Below, piece by piece: positions 31,680-42,192 of a stretch of DNA of 64,000 nt. Below the pieces are notes generated by a model. The model had not been told where the DNA came from. It did not search any database and worked only from the letters and a program-made list of their open reading frames with translations. Source of the stretch: Cordylochernes scorpioides (Eukaryota; Arthropoda; Arachnida; Pseudoscorpiones; Chernetidae); NCBI GenBank assembly GCA_030710605.1, contig CP092863.1:62890508-62954507 (forward strand), read 5' to 3'. Both the position numbers and the translations under genes were made by a program. Each line of letters begins with the position of its first letter. Positions within the stretch are counted from its first letter, which is position 1.

Positions 31680-31785
31680 TGATAGGCACAATTTGGATTA
31701 TAGATTATAAACACAAGGTAATAAGACAAAATCAATAATTATTTATTTGGATTTGGTCTTATTACCTTGTGTTTATTGATCCTAA
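31680..31785. mobile_element. F1 foldback MITE, short
   Basis: GGCACAATTTGGATTATAG ... AATCAATAATTATTTATTTG ... TTACCTTGTGTTTAT, an internally deleted palindrome. Confidence 0.7.
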
Positions 31786-31859
31786 ATAAAGTAAATTTGC
31801 AAAAAAATAATAATAATTAAATAAAAAGTTAAAAAGACAAGTATAAATAATATATAAAT

Positions 31860-32300
31860 ACAGTATAACCTCACTAAAATGAACTGGGGATTTAGCAAAC
31901 CCTTTGTTTTAATAAACCTGAAATAATCTCCTTTTTTATTTTATAATATAGTGAGCTATTTAAATGTAATTCTACTATCTCAAAAGCTTATGTCCATTGT
32001 TTGATTAAATACCATTTCTAAGATTCCACCCTTCAGTGTAACATATATAAACAGAATCGTCCAATACAGTATTAGAGCTCTAAAGAAGCGGTCTGGTAGA
32101 TTAAATTGGTGAAACTGCTGAGAGGGTTCACCACTGATTAGCCAAGCCCTCCCAATATATTTTATCATCGCAGTAAGGGCAGTAGAAGTTTGATTTATTT
32201 TTTAAAAGAAACATTCACATCTTAATGTTTTCATTTGTAATATATGGCTATAGTGAACCAAATGTTCAGTCCTATTGGGGTTTGCTATAGATAGGTTTTA
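31860..32300. repeat. pogo-type MITE remnant and a dispersed repeat
   Basis: Begins ACAGTATAACCTCACTAAAATG. The part 31985-32165 recurs at 51483-51665 in the same orientation (agattccacc, 'atataaacagaatcgtccaa', 'gggttcaccactgat'). The right part ends 'tgctatagataggttttact', like an abraded P2 end. No clear coding function. Confidence 0.5.
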
Positions 32301-32690
32301 CTGGATATACAATTATCTACATTCAAAGAAGCTCTCGACAATGAAGAGTCCTCCTCCAAGCTATCAGGGGGACCTTGCAGATGTCTCTGATATCGGAGTC
32401 AGGAAGAACCTGTATATTCTTGACTTGACAGAGGATGGGATGTTGAAGCGAGGTGCTTTATGTATTCTCTATATGATATTTTATTTACATAGCTATATAT
32501 TTAAAAAAGATGCATATATTGGATTTATAATGAATTTATTGTGCCAATATTTCGTACCATGAGACATCCATGAGAACCCCTGATTGCTTGAAGGAGAACT
32601 CTTCATTGTCAGGAGCTTCTTTGAATGTAGATAATTGTATATACAGTAAATTCATTATAATCCAATATATGCATCTTTTTTTAATATAAT
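32300..32690. repeat. Foldback with duplicated exon-like segment
   Basis: The stretch 32305-32385 (attatctacattcaaagaag ... ccaagctatcaggggga) reappears inverted at about 32545-32645, and the 'aaaaaagatgcatatattgg' stretch at 32503 reappears inverted at about 32655-32680. The left arm contains a short open frame (MKSPPPSYQGDLADVSDIG ... TEDGMLKRG) ending at a GT that could be a donor. Whether it was ever an exon is unclear. Confidence 0.4.
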
Positions 32691-32740
32691 TTTAATTATG
32701 GATTACTCAATCTTCAAAATAACTATATATCTCTATATAT

Positions 32741-32912
32741 AGTAGAACCTCCATGAGAGGATACTCACGCTAGAGGACACCTCTCTATAAAGAACAGTTT
32801 TCATCGCTTAAAATACCATTTTTACTATTTAGAGACTCTGGTAAGAGGACATATCTCCCTAAAGGATACTTTGGCTCTGCAACTAGGTGTCCTTTACAGG
32901 GAGGTTCTACTG
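32741..32912. mobile_element. P1-family pogo-type MITE
   Basis: AGTAGAACCTCC ... GGAGGTTCTACTG followed by TA; long variant with 'actcacgctagag'. Confidence 0.75.
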
Positions 32913-32918
32913 TATTTA

Positions 32919-33195
32919 AATAAGTCCGTGTATGTACATATGTAAACAAATATGTTTGTGTGCTATACACTTATTGAATATGTAACTAATCTGGCTAAAA
33001 TTTTGCTAACAGTATATAGAGTTGAATCTGGAAAACTTAAATTTTCAGGTCTCTATCTCAAATATCCTTGGAGTTATTTACAAATTTTCCAACAAATATT
33101 TCAATTTCACTCACAACCAGTGCCCCACTGCGGCAAAGATAGATTTCAGTTTTGGCAGAGGTTTGCTGCATGCCTGATGACCTCACGTCTTTCAG
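32919..33195 (+). repeat. Helitron 5' region without U6 insert
   Basis: Colinear with 7840-8175 (cagtatatagagt, aggtctctatc..gaatat), but going from 'gaaaacttaaattt' straight to 'tcaggtctctatc' without the CT-U6-CT segment. This is a comparison copy for the U6 insertion. Confidence 0.6.
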
Positions 33196-33272
33196 GACTA
33201 AAATATTAAGTAAATAATTCAGTACTTTATATAAAAGGTATATATTGGCTTGAAACAAAATCATTACCAATA

Positions 33273-33431
33273 CAGTAGAACCTCTATGAGAGGACACCTC
33301 TCTACAAGGGACAGTTTTCATTTTCAAAATTATCATTTTTACTATTTACCAACTCTCCAGTAAGAGGACACCTTTTCGTAAAGCACACTTTGGCTCTGCA
33401 ATTAGGTGTCCTTTACAGGGAGGTTCTACTG
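33273..33431. mobile_element. P1-family pogo-type MITE
   Basis: CAGTAGAACCTCTATGAG ... GGAGGTTCTACTG. The TA that follows it (33432-33433) is also the left target TA of the mariner element. Confidence 0.8.
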
Positions 33432-33433
33432 TA

Positions 33434-34729
33434 CGGAGGGTGTTTCCTTTCAAATGAAACGATTTTCGCGCGCTCGCGTTTTGCACGTGCAGGCATGCTG
33501 CACACGACACTGGTTCCAATAGATCTAGAATCTTCTGGAGAATTCATTTTCATCAGGTATCATGATTTTTGCAACATGGGGGGAGAGAGACTAACGCTCC
33601 AAGTCGAACAAACAATTCAGACCCTTTCCAAAGAAGGAAACAGTTATAGCGTCATAGTGAAAAAGCTAAAAGCAGAAGGACTAGATGTTGGCAAAGCTAC
33701 AATATGTAGGGTAGTAAATGGCATCGGAAAGAAAAGGGAAGCTGAATCCAATGGGCAAAAATTTCAAGTCGATCGACCACGTCCGGTGCGGACCCCCGCC
33801 ACGGTTTCCAAGGTAAAGCGGCTAGCAACTACTGAAAATCCACCATCTCAGCGCCAACTTTCCAGAATGTGTGGAACATCGCTAAAAACGATAAATAACA
33901 TCATTCACAAAGATTTGGAACTGGATACCCGACGAAAAGGCAAGGTTCACAAGCTCACCCCTTTCCACATGAAAAACCGTGCAACGAATGCCCGGAAGCT
34001 CTACGAGGAACACCTGGCCGGTTCCAGATCGGAATATACTGCAACATTGGACGAAGCATGGATGTATGTGACGTATTGCAATGGAATCCGGAAGATCTAT
34101 TACATCAAAGAGGCAATCAGGTCCCGGATAATTGGGTTCACCAATGCTCCGAAACTTTCCCTAAAGGTTTCATGGTTGTCGGGGTAATGACTGGCCGTGG
34201 AGTCCTTCCGCTCATAAAGGTTCCATCGAAGGTGAAGGTGAACTCAGAATTCTATATAGAATGCGTTCTGAAACCTGTCATCGAACAACTGAAGGACCTT
34301 TACCCAGGGGAAATGGACAAAGTGTTCCTTCATCACGACAAAGCCTCTTCCCATACCTCCAACAAAACCCAACAGTTCCTACAAGAAATGAAGGACACCC
34401 TAGGCCTAAATTTTATAAGGAACTCAGACATTCCAGTGAAGTCTCCCGACGCCAGCCCACTGGATTTTTACGGGTTCGGTATGTTGAAACAACGGCTCTT
34501 CAACCGACGTCCCAAAACTGAGGCCGGACTTTGGAAAGCCGCACAAGAGGAGTGGTCGAATGTTTCGCTCTCCAAAGTCAAGGAAGTGTTCGCAGCTTGG
34601 AAAGTCCGATGCAGGGAGATAGCCAAGAAGAAGGGGAAGCACATAGAACACATGAAAAAAATTCACGTTCGAAAAATAAAGTTCTAACTGACGTTTGAAA
34701 TCGTTTCATTTGAAAGGAAACACCCTCTG
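33434..34729 (+). mobile_element. Full-length Tc1/mariner element, DD41D type
   Basis: 1,296 bp between TA dinucleotides (33432-33433 and 34730-34731). Terminal inverted repeats: left CGGAGGGTGTTTCCTTTC, right (complement) CAGAGGGTGTTTCCTTTC, matching at about 31 of the first 32 positions. It contains one transposase gene with one frameshift. The GC content is clearly higher than the surrounding DNA. Confidence 0.93.
33576..34687 (+). pseudogene. mariner transposase, one frameshift
   Basis: ATG 33576 (MGGERLTLQVEQTIQTLSKE). Residues about 1-110 form the helix-turn-helix DNA-binding region (second HTH around PPSQRQLSRMCGTSLKTIN). First catalytic Asp in TLDEAWMY (about 34050). The frame changes near 34105-34120 (end of frame 1 at 34187, frame 2 open from 34058). 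Second Asp in FLHHDKASSHTS, third in SPDASPLDFYGFG. I count 41 residues between the second and third Asp, the spacing of the DD41D (rosa-like) group. Stop at 34685-34687. Transposition enzyme, inactive as written. Confidence 0.88.
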
Positions 34730-34894
34730 TATTTCAGTTGACTGAACACCAACCTTTGTTAAGGTGTACAAAAACAACAAATTTATTTTATATAAATAAA
34801 TTCTGGGGTACATAATGTTGTGTGTGTGTGTGTGTTATTGAGACAACGGAAATTTTGGTAAATCAACTTTTTTTTTTTGTATTGTGACAAAAAA

Positions 34895-35080
34895 TAGTAC
34901 AAATGTGTGATATTGTGTACTGGGATAGAGTGCATAAATTAAGAAAAAAAAAGATATCTCCTAATCCCTGAAAGTTGCTGATGGCTTATGCCATCTATCT
35001 AGTTGATGTTTATTCCAATAGTGGTGCAAGCCATCAGCAACTTTCAGTTGAACAATAAGGAGATGCCTCTTTTTTGTTAT
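34895..35080. mobile_element. F2 foldback MITE
   Basis: 'aaatagtacaaatgtgtgat', then 'ctgaaagttgctgatggct' and its inverse 'agccatcagcaactttcag' about 60 bp apart, closing with 'aaggagatgcctc'. Family also at 41390, 51060-51240 and 52020. Confidence 0.7.
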
Positions 35081-35089
35081 TATTTTCCC

Positions 35090-35735
35090 TCGTAGAAGTA
35101 GAACAGGCCATGATAATCATTGAAGATAGTAGTTTGCGACTACTTATTACTACAAGTGTGCCACATGTCTACACATATAGAAAGCCATTCAACTTTTGCA
35201 CTTACAAGTATGGGAACGTCGCCTTTGCCGGTCCCAAGCCCGGATGAAAAAGGAGGAGGGAGAGCAGTAACAAGCTCGGTAAAAATCGTGGACTCAGCTG
35301 GCCCGGCTGATAGTACCCTGTAAGGGCTCCTAATCCAGGGATACAGGATAAGTCTGTACTTCATGTTAGGAGCAGCTGCACATGGCGTCTGTTCCTCATG
35401 TCAGAGGCGGCCATTTCTTTTGGAGCTAAGTTGGCCTGTCACTGAGTAGTGCTCCCAGTCTTAATGGCAGATGCATTCTACTTCACCCAATCATGATGGT
35501 TGTCATGTCTCAAGCTCTACAAGCTTGATACCCTAATATGATTGAGTGTAGATAAGAAAGAAGAAGACTTACAAATATGCAAGAACGACGTTTTGTTACT
35601 TGCACTCACTGCCAGGGCCATTGAATCAATTTTTTCTTCAGAAAAAAGTGCCCAATGCAGGATTCAATCCTAGATTGTGGCTAATGGAAATTGATGGTTT
35701 GTTCCACTTTGACCACGACCCCCATAAATTGCTTT
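35090..35735 (-). mobile_element. SINE split by a LINE 3' copy
   Basis: SINE body at 35090-35218 and head at 35569-35735, interrupted by a minus-strand LINE 3' UTR (about 35219-35568). The junctions share 'acttacaa.tatg', the probable target duplication. The SINE was older than the LINE insertion. Confidence 0.65.
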
Positions 35736-36045
35736 AGTATGATAAAATTTCTTGCTTGAAAAACAATTATTTCCTTTGAATATATATTTTTGTGTGTCAA
35801 CAAGCAACCGACCGGAAATACACGTGACGTTGCAAAATTAATTTAAAATTTTTTTTTTTTATTATTATTTATTTATTCATTTATCAGAGAAACGGCACCA
35901 CAGAGATAACAGGTACAAGTTGTATTTGACCACGGACCACCGTTTTCGCGGAATGCTTTAATAACACAACATGCCAGTTATCGTTTGACCTTCGTGCTAT
36001 TTATTACTTTTTTTTAAATTTTTTTTCTTGCCCGGCGAACGAAAG

Positions 36046-36243
36046 ATGTCCTGTCACAGATATAACCCTTCCAACGACTACACCGACGAGAATCGGACCC
36101 CAACAACCCTCCGGGACCGGACCACTAACCCAGCCCTGGAACAGGCCATGGTGACCATAGCCCACCAGGACAATGTACTGCAGCCTCTCAATAAAATGAG
36201 CTTTACATCCCCACTTCAGCCTCATCAATATTATAAGTCATAA
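36046..36243 (+). CDS. Small ORF of unknown function
   Basis: 65 codons from ATG 36046 (MSCHRYNPSNDYTDENRTPT ... SPLQPHQYYKS), with TAA at 36241. GC- and codon-rich compared with its flanks, uncharged C-terminus, no transmembrane segment. A T-rich tract and AAAG precede the ATG, so it could be a last exon, a short gene, or a relic of an unknown mobile element. Not recognised. Confidence 0.3.
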   Translation: MSCHRYNPSNDYTDENRTPTTLRDRTTNPALEQAMVTIAHQDNVLQPLNKMSFTSPLQPHQYYKS

Positions 36244-36295
36244 TACTTGGATTATATAGATTAGAAACAAAAGGTAAAACGACAAATTCAAAATA

Positions 36296-36450
36296 ATTTT
36301 TTTTCTTTGCTTATCCTTAGTACACGTGGTACAGGCCATGATAATCATGGTGGGTAGAAGTAGGCGACTGCTTTTACTGTAAGTGCACCACATGTCTACA
36401 CATGTGAGAAGCAGTTCGACTTTGCACTTACAAATGTGCCAGAGTCCCGT
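36296..36450 (-). repeat. SINE fragment (3' body only)
   Basis: T-run, then 'gcttatccttagtacacgtg' up to 'aaatgtgccagagtcccgtt', where it stops. The tRNA head is missing. Confidence 0.7.
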
Positions 36451-36499
36451 TTATTAAAAATAAATAAATAGCATGTGATGTTTCAGTAACATTGTGTTG

Positions 36500-36775
36500 T
36501 TGTTTCTTATCCTCTTGTGCAAAGATTACACAAATTCCAGGAGTCCAACATGGAATGGGGTGTAGGGGTGCAGCCTTCATTAATCATGTCATCATGATCT
36601 AGGGGCACTTTGGTGAAAGTCTGACTTTGCCTGTAATTTGAGGCCATACCTAACATGGAAGCTTTGCTGCCGACTCTAACATAAGTACAGACACAGCTCC
36701 TCCGTATCCCTGGAGAAGAACCCGTGCTGAGGTCTATCAACCGAATCAGTTGACCTCAGGATTTTTTAAAGAGTG
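36500..36775 (-). repeat. LINE 3' region, variant
   Basis: Shares 'gtgtaggggtgcagc.ttcat', 'gtgaaagtctgactttgcctg' and 'cagacacagctcctcc' with 52845-53125. Parts resemble the high-copy LINE UTR (cctaacatggaa, gtatccctgga). Confidence 0.55.
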
Positions 36776-39250
36776 TGAAAGTCCAGAGTGTGACATTTTG
36801 AAGGCATCATTGTTGTCTAGTGTGACATTTTACAAACCCCATTATATAGTGTGACATTTTGCAAACCTCATTATATAGTGTGACATTTTGAACAATCATT
36901 GTTATCTAGTGTGACATTTTGCAAACCCCATTATATAGTGTGACATTTTGAACAATCATTGTTATCTAGTGTGACATTTTGCAAACCCCATTATATAGAA
37001 TGACATTTTGAACAATCATTGTTATCTAGTGTGACATTTTGAACAATCATTGTTATCTAGTGTGACATTTTGCAAACCCCATTATATAGTGTGACATTTT
37101 GAACAATCATTGTTATCTAGTGTGACATTTTGCAAACCCCATTATATAGTGTGACATTTTGAACAATCATTGTTATCTAGTGTGACATTTTGCAAACCCC
37201 ATTATATAGAATGACATTTTGAACAATCATTGTTATCTAGTGTGACATTTTGAACAATCATTGTTATCTAGTGTGACATTTTGCAAACCCCATTATATAG
37301 TGTGACATTTTGAACAATCATTGTTATCTAGTGTGACATTTTGCAAACCCCATTATATAGAGTGACATTTTGAACAATCATTGTTATCTAGTGTGACATT
37401 TTGAACAATCATTGTTATCTAGTGTGACATTTTGCAAACCCCATTATATAGTGTGACATTTTGCAAACCCAATTATATAGTGTGACATTTTGAACAATTA
37501 TTGTTATCTAGTGTGACATTTTGCAAACCCCATTATATAGTGTGACATTTTGAACAATCATTATCTAGTGTGACATTTTGCAAACCCCATTATATAGAAT
37601 GACATTTTGAACAATCATTGTTATCTAGTGTGACATTTTGAACAATCATTGTTATCTAGTGTGACATTTTGCAAACCCCATTATATAGTGTGACATTTTG
37701 AACAATCATTGTTATCTAGTGTGACATTTTGCAAACCCCATTATATAGAGTGACATTTTGAACAATCATTGTTATCTAGTGTGACATTTTGCAAACCCCA
37801 TTATATAGTGTGACATTTTGCAAACCCAATTATATAGTGTGACATTTTGAACAATTATTGTTATCTATTGTGACATTTTGCAAACCCCATTATATAGTGT
37901 GACATTTTGCAAACCCCATTATATAGTGTGACATTTTGAACAATCATTGTTATCTATTGTGACATTTTGCAAACCCAATTATATAGTGTGACATTTTGAA
38001 CAATCATTGTTATCTAGTGTGACATTTTGCAAACCCCATTATATAGTGTGACATTTTGAACAATCATTGTTATCTAGTGTGACATTTTGCAAACCCCATT
38101 ATATAGTGTGACATTTTGAACAATCATTGTTATCTAGTGTGACATTTTGCAAACCCCATTATATAGTGTGACATTTTGAACAATCATTGTTATCTAGTGT
38201 GACATTTTGCAAACCCAATTATATAGTGTGACATTTTGCAAACCCCATTATATAGTGTGACATTTTGAACAATTATTGTTATCTATTGTGACATTTTGCA
38301 AACCCCATTATATAGTGTGACATTTTGCAAACCTCATTATATAGTGTGACATTTTGCAAACCCCATTATATAGTGTGACATTTTGAACAATCATTGTTAT
38401 CTAGTGTGACATTTTGCAAACCCCATTATATAGTGTGACATTTTGAACAATCATTGTTATCTAGTGTGACATTTTGCAAACCTCATTATATAGTGTGACA
38501 TTTTGCAAACCTCATTATATAGTGTGACATTTTGCAAACCCCATTATATAGTGTGACATTTTGAACAATCATTGTTATCTAGTGTGACATTTTGCAAACC
38601 CCATTATATAGTGTGACATTTTGAACAATCATTGTTATCTAGTGTGACATTTTGCAAACCCAATTATATAGCGTGACATTTTGAACAATTATTGTTATCT
38701 ATTGTGACATTTTGCAAACCCCATTATATAGTGTGACATTTTGAACAATCATTGTTATCTAGTGTGACATTTTGCAAACCTCATTATATAGTGTGACATT
38801 TTGCAAACCCCATTATATAGTGTGACATTTTGAACAATCATTGTTATCTAGTGTGACATTTTGCAAACCTCATTATATAGTGTGACATTTTGCAAACCCC
38901 ATTATATAGTGTGACATTTTGAACAATCATTGTTATCTAGTGTGACATTTTGCAAACCTCATTATATAGTGTGACATTTTGCAAACCCCATTATATAGTG
39001 TGACATTTTGAACAATCATTGTTATCTAGTGTGACATTTAAGAAACATCATTGTTATCTAGTGACATTTTGCAAACCCCATTATATAGTGTTACTTTTTG
39101 CAAATCCCATTATATAGTGTGACATTTTGCAAACCCCATTATATAGTGTGACATTTTGAACAATCATTGTTATATAGTGTGACATTTTGCAAACCCCATT
39201 ATATAGTGTGACATTTGTAAACATCATCATTATCTAGTGTGACATTTTGT
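36776..39250. repeat. Satellite of two alternating units (29 and 31 bp)
   Basis: Unit A is GTGTGACATTTTG plus CAAACCCCATTATATA (29 bp). Unit B is GTGTGACATTTTG plus AACAATCATTGTTATCTA (31 bp). Over most of the array A and B alternate to give a 60-bp dimer; AA and BB steps recur, so higher-order blocks repeat (for example a B-B-A-B-A pattern several times between 36950 and 37700). About 2.47 kb. The 13-bp part is almost invariant. Edges are degenerate, the right one ending at 39248. Confidence 0.95.
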
Positions 39251-39261
39251 GTCTGACCAGA

Positions 39262-39600
39262 TCAATGTTCACAACTCTCCCACCAATCCATACTCCTCGA
39301 GCTATTTGATGATAAGCAGTGGCCTCTTCCATAGATCCTGTTTAGTACATCTAATGCAAGCCAAAATGTATTCTGGAGCTGCAGGTGCCAAGCTACATTT
39401 TGGGCAATTGGGGTAGATTTTATTGTTACTTTCACAAGGGGATAAGAAACAACACCAACAATGGCTAAATTTTCCCAAACTCTCACAAGTTCTATGTGAT
39501 AGCATTTCCCATATAAGAATCTCTCACCAACCACAATTTATATTTCAGGAACATGGAGTTGGAGGTTTCTTCAGAGGACTTGTCCCAAGGCTTGTTCAGT
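39262..39600 (+). pseudogene. Inverted copy of the SLC25A38 last intron and exon start
   Basis: Matches the reverse complement of about 42140-42460: a LINE fragment, intron DNA with 'aatctctcaccaaccacaat', acceptor 'tttatatttcag', then 54 bases of the last exon (GAACATGGAGTTGGAGG to CTTGTCCCAAGGCTTGTTC, with substitutions), after which similarity stops. It begins immediately beside the satellite. The exon copy lacks the conserved carrier end and cannot replace the real exon. Confidence 0.8.
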
Positions 39601-39627
39601 CAGTACCAAACATTTCCAATCATTTCC

Positions 39628-39942
39628 ACACTTTGCTTCAGCGAGCGCGAACTGGGACCAAGCTCTACTACACACACGGGCAATGTGACGGCCTCTGTAA
39701 CTGAGAGCGTCAACCTGACTACGCATGTGCGAGCATCCGGAACAATCTGGCCACACCGTTATAATGGCCGTTGGGATCAAGCCTTCTTGTTTTACTGCGC
39801 GAGTGGCCAGAGTGTTCCGGATGCTCACGCATGCGTAGTCAGGTTGATGCTCGCGGTTGCCGAGGCCGTCACACTACTGCCTGTATGTTTAGTGAAGCTT
39901 GGTCCCAGTTCGCGCTCGCTGAGGCAAAGTGTGGTCGCCACA
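39628..39942. mobile_element. GC-rich foldback element
   Basis: Arms CCACACTTTGCTTCAGCGAG and its inverse CTGAGGCAAAGTGTGG, continuing inward through GCGAACTGGGACCAAGCT and 'ctacgcatg.gcgagcatccg'. About 315 bp with no coding capacity. Much richer in CpG than the flanks. Superfamily not clear (hAT-like or MITE). It lies beside the SLC25A38 exon copy. Confidence 0.7.
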
Positions 39943-40330
39943 TATCTTTCCACATCATATAAGTTTGTCAGCAATGTAAAAATGTATAATAACGACAGAC
40001 AACAGCACTATACATGTCCAATCTGTTTATTAAGAAGGTAGAGAGGATTCCACAGGTATACATACATACATACAGAGTTAATGATAATAAATATTTCTCA
40101 AAATCTCTTATATAAGCTCTTACTTTACAACAACAACAATAAGGCAACAATGAGGTTCATTTATGTACATCTTCACTTGAGGCCCAGCATTTCAGTGATC
40201 TGTCAACACACCAAACTGTCGTTTAGAGGAAAATATTTTCCCATATGAAGGATATAAATTTGATATTTTGAAATTAGAGCAATCCATTAATAGATCTTTA
40301 AATAAAAAGGCATATATTGGATTAATAATA

Positions 40331-40488
40331 CAGTAGAACCTCCCTGTAAAGGACACCAATTTGCAAAGCCAAATTGTCCTTTAGGGAGAGGTGTCCTCTT
40401 ACCGTAAAGTTGCTAAATAGTAAAAATGGTAATTTTTCAAATGAAAACTGTTCTTTGTGGATGGTGTTTTTTCATGGATGTTCTACTC
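40331..40488. mobile_element. P1-family pogo-type MITE (reverse orientation)
   Basis: Starts CAGTAGAACCTCCCTGTAAAG and ends ATGGATGTTCTACTC, with the interior blocks inverted relative to most copies. The stretch 39943-40330 before it is AT-rich and shows no gene. Confidence 0.7.
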
Positions 40489-40539
40489 TATTAATGTTTT
40501 GATCTAATAGATGTATTTTTAATTAAATGAGACATATAT

Positions 40540-40719
40540 ACAGTAGAACCTCCATGGGAGGATACTTGCACTAGAAGACGCCTCTTTACAAAAGACAGTT
40601 TTCAGTTACAAAAATTACCATTTTTACTATTTAGCAACTCTCCAATAAGAGGACATCTCTCCCTAAAGGACACTTTAGCTCTGCAATTAGGTGTTTTCCT
40701 TTACAGGGAGATTCTACCA
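40540..40719. mobile_element. P1-family pogo-type MITE
   Basis: CAGTAGAACCTCCATGGGAG ... GGGAGATTCTACC. Confidence 0.7.
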
Positions 40720-40764
40720 TTAATATTGACCTTTACTATTGAGAGATATATAGATAAGATAATT

Positions 40765-40915
40765 ACAAGGTAATAAGACTGAATCCAAATAAATAAATAG
40801 TGTATGACGTTTCGGTAACAACGCTGTTACCGAAACATCATACACTATTTATTTATTTGGATTAGGTCTTATTACCTCGTGTTTATAATCTATAATCCAA
40901 ATTGTGCCTTATCAG
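40765..40915. mobile_element. F1 foldback MITE
   Basis: Palindrome centred near 'aacaacgctgttacc', with right end 'ataatccaaattgtgcctta'. Further F1 pieces follow at 41036-41160 and 41162-41230. Confidence 0.75.
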
Positions 40916-41389
40916 ATAAGATAATTGAGTAGTTAGTAAGAAGTGAGTACAATTTCATAATACAAATATAATGGTTGGTAGCAAAGTTCACAATATTTCT
41001 CTCTATACAATATAACCACATTATAACAGCTTCCTGCGATAAGGCACAATTTGGATTATAGATTAGAAACACAAGGTAAATAAGATCAAATAAATAAATA
41101 GTGTGTGACATTTCAGTAACAGCATTGTTACCATCATCAGACATCAACTAAAGAATATATACTATGATAAGGTGAAATTTGGATTATAGAATAGAACTAC
41201 AAGGTAATAAGACCAAATCCAAATAAGCTACTAAATAGATTAGTCTGAGTAAATCGGAGGAAAAGAAATTTCTTATACATAGCCAAAATTTTATATAGCC
41301 AGAATGAACAAACTTATTTCACACTGCTAAAAAAAAAACCGCATGAATATCTAATAGTTTTATTTCGATTAATAAAAATATATTTGAAA

Positions 41390-41605
41390 AAATAGTACAA
41401 ATGTAATATTGTACTGGGATAAGGTACATAAATTAAGAAAAAGGCATCTCCTTATCGTGCAACTGAAAGTTGCTGATGGCTTGCACCATCTGTTGGAATA
41501 AATATCAACGAGAATAGTTGATATTTATTCCGATAGATGGCGCAAGCCATCAGCAACTTTCAGTTGCACGATAAGGAGATGCCTTTTTCTTAAAAATATA
41601 TTTTT
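41390..41605. mobile_element. F2 foldback MITE, nearly perfect palindrome
   Basis: AAGAAAAAGGCATCTCCTTA (41438) pairs with TAAGGAGATGCCTTTTTCTT (41569). The arms of about 70 bp include 'caactgaaagttgctgatgg' and differ by few bases; the loop is short. Confidence 0.8.
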
Positions 41606-41683
41606 AATGACAAATTACACAGTGATAAGGCACAATTTGGATTATAGATCAGACACACAAGGTAATAAGACCAAATCCAAGTA

Positions 41684-41835
41684 CAGTTAAACCTGTCGCC
41701 CCCTCTTGGGACTCACCAAAATAGAATGCTATAGATAGGTCACTTTTAATGTAAAATGTTCACATTTTAATGTTTAAAATCGGGTGCTATAGAGAGGAAG
41801 GCGCTCTTTAGAGAGGGTGCTATGATAGGTTTAAA
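41684..41835. mobile_element. P2-family pogo-type MITE
   Basis: CAGTTAAACCTGTCGCCCCC ... GTGCTATGATAGGTTTAAATG. Flanked on both sides by F1 pieces (41621-41680 and 41842-42030). Confidence 0.75.
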
Positions 41836-42072
41836 TGTACAATCTAATGATAAGGTACAATTTATGATTATAGATTAGAAACACACAAGGTAATAAGATC
41901 AAATTTAAATAAATAAATAGTGTGTGACGTTTTGGTAACACAATAATACGTAGAGCGTTGAATGTACTCATTCAGTACTTTTGTCTGATGAAGGTAACAG
42001 CGTTTTTATTTGGTCTTATTACCTAGTGGGGCTGACATGGTATTAATCCCATAGGGAGCTTGTGTTGAATAA

Positions 42073-42192
42073 TTAAAAGTAAAAAACAAAACCAAGTACC
42101 TGTTCATAGATGGTCCATGCCATGGCAGTCATCATAGTTCTGCGGACAAGCCTTGGGGCAAGGCCTCTGAAGAAACCTCCAACTCCATGTTC
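42073..42192 (-). CDS. SLC25A38: SLC25A38 exon: C-terminal end
   Basis: Acceptor 'tttatatttcag', then [20 protein letters not shown], then the last transmembrane helix and a stop. The phase-0 junction with the exon at 43121 gives SVYH|EHGVGG, as in homologues (..DYGLRGFFQG). Confidence 0.9.
   Translation of the reverse strand, partial: EHGVGGFFRGLAPRLVRRTMMTAMAWTIYEQVLGFVFYF

Noticed and set aside
36776-39250. CRISPR-like regular repeats
   Set aside because: There are no unique spacers. Both halves of each unit are repeated, and the context is a eukaryotic genome. It is a satellite.
39553-40041. 162-codon ORF following the SLC25A38 exon copy
   Set aside because: It runs through a foldback repeat. 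Only the first residues resemble the carrier; the rest is repeat sequence.
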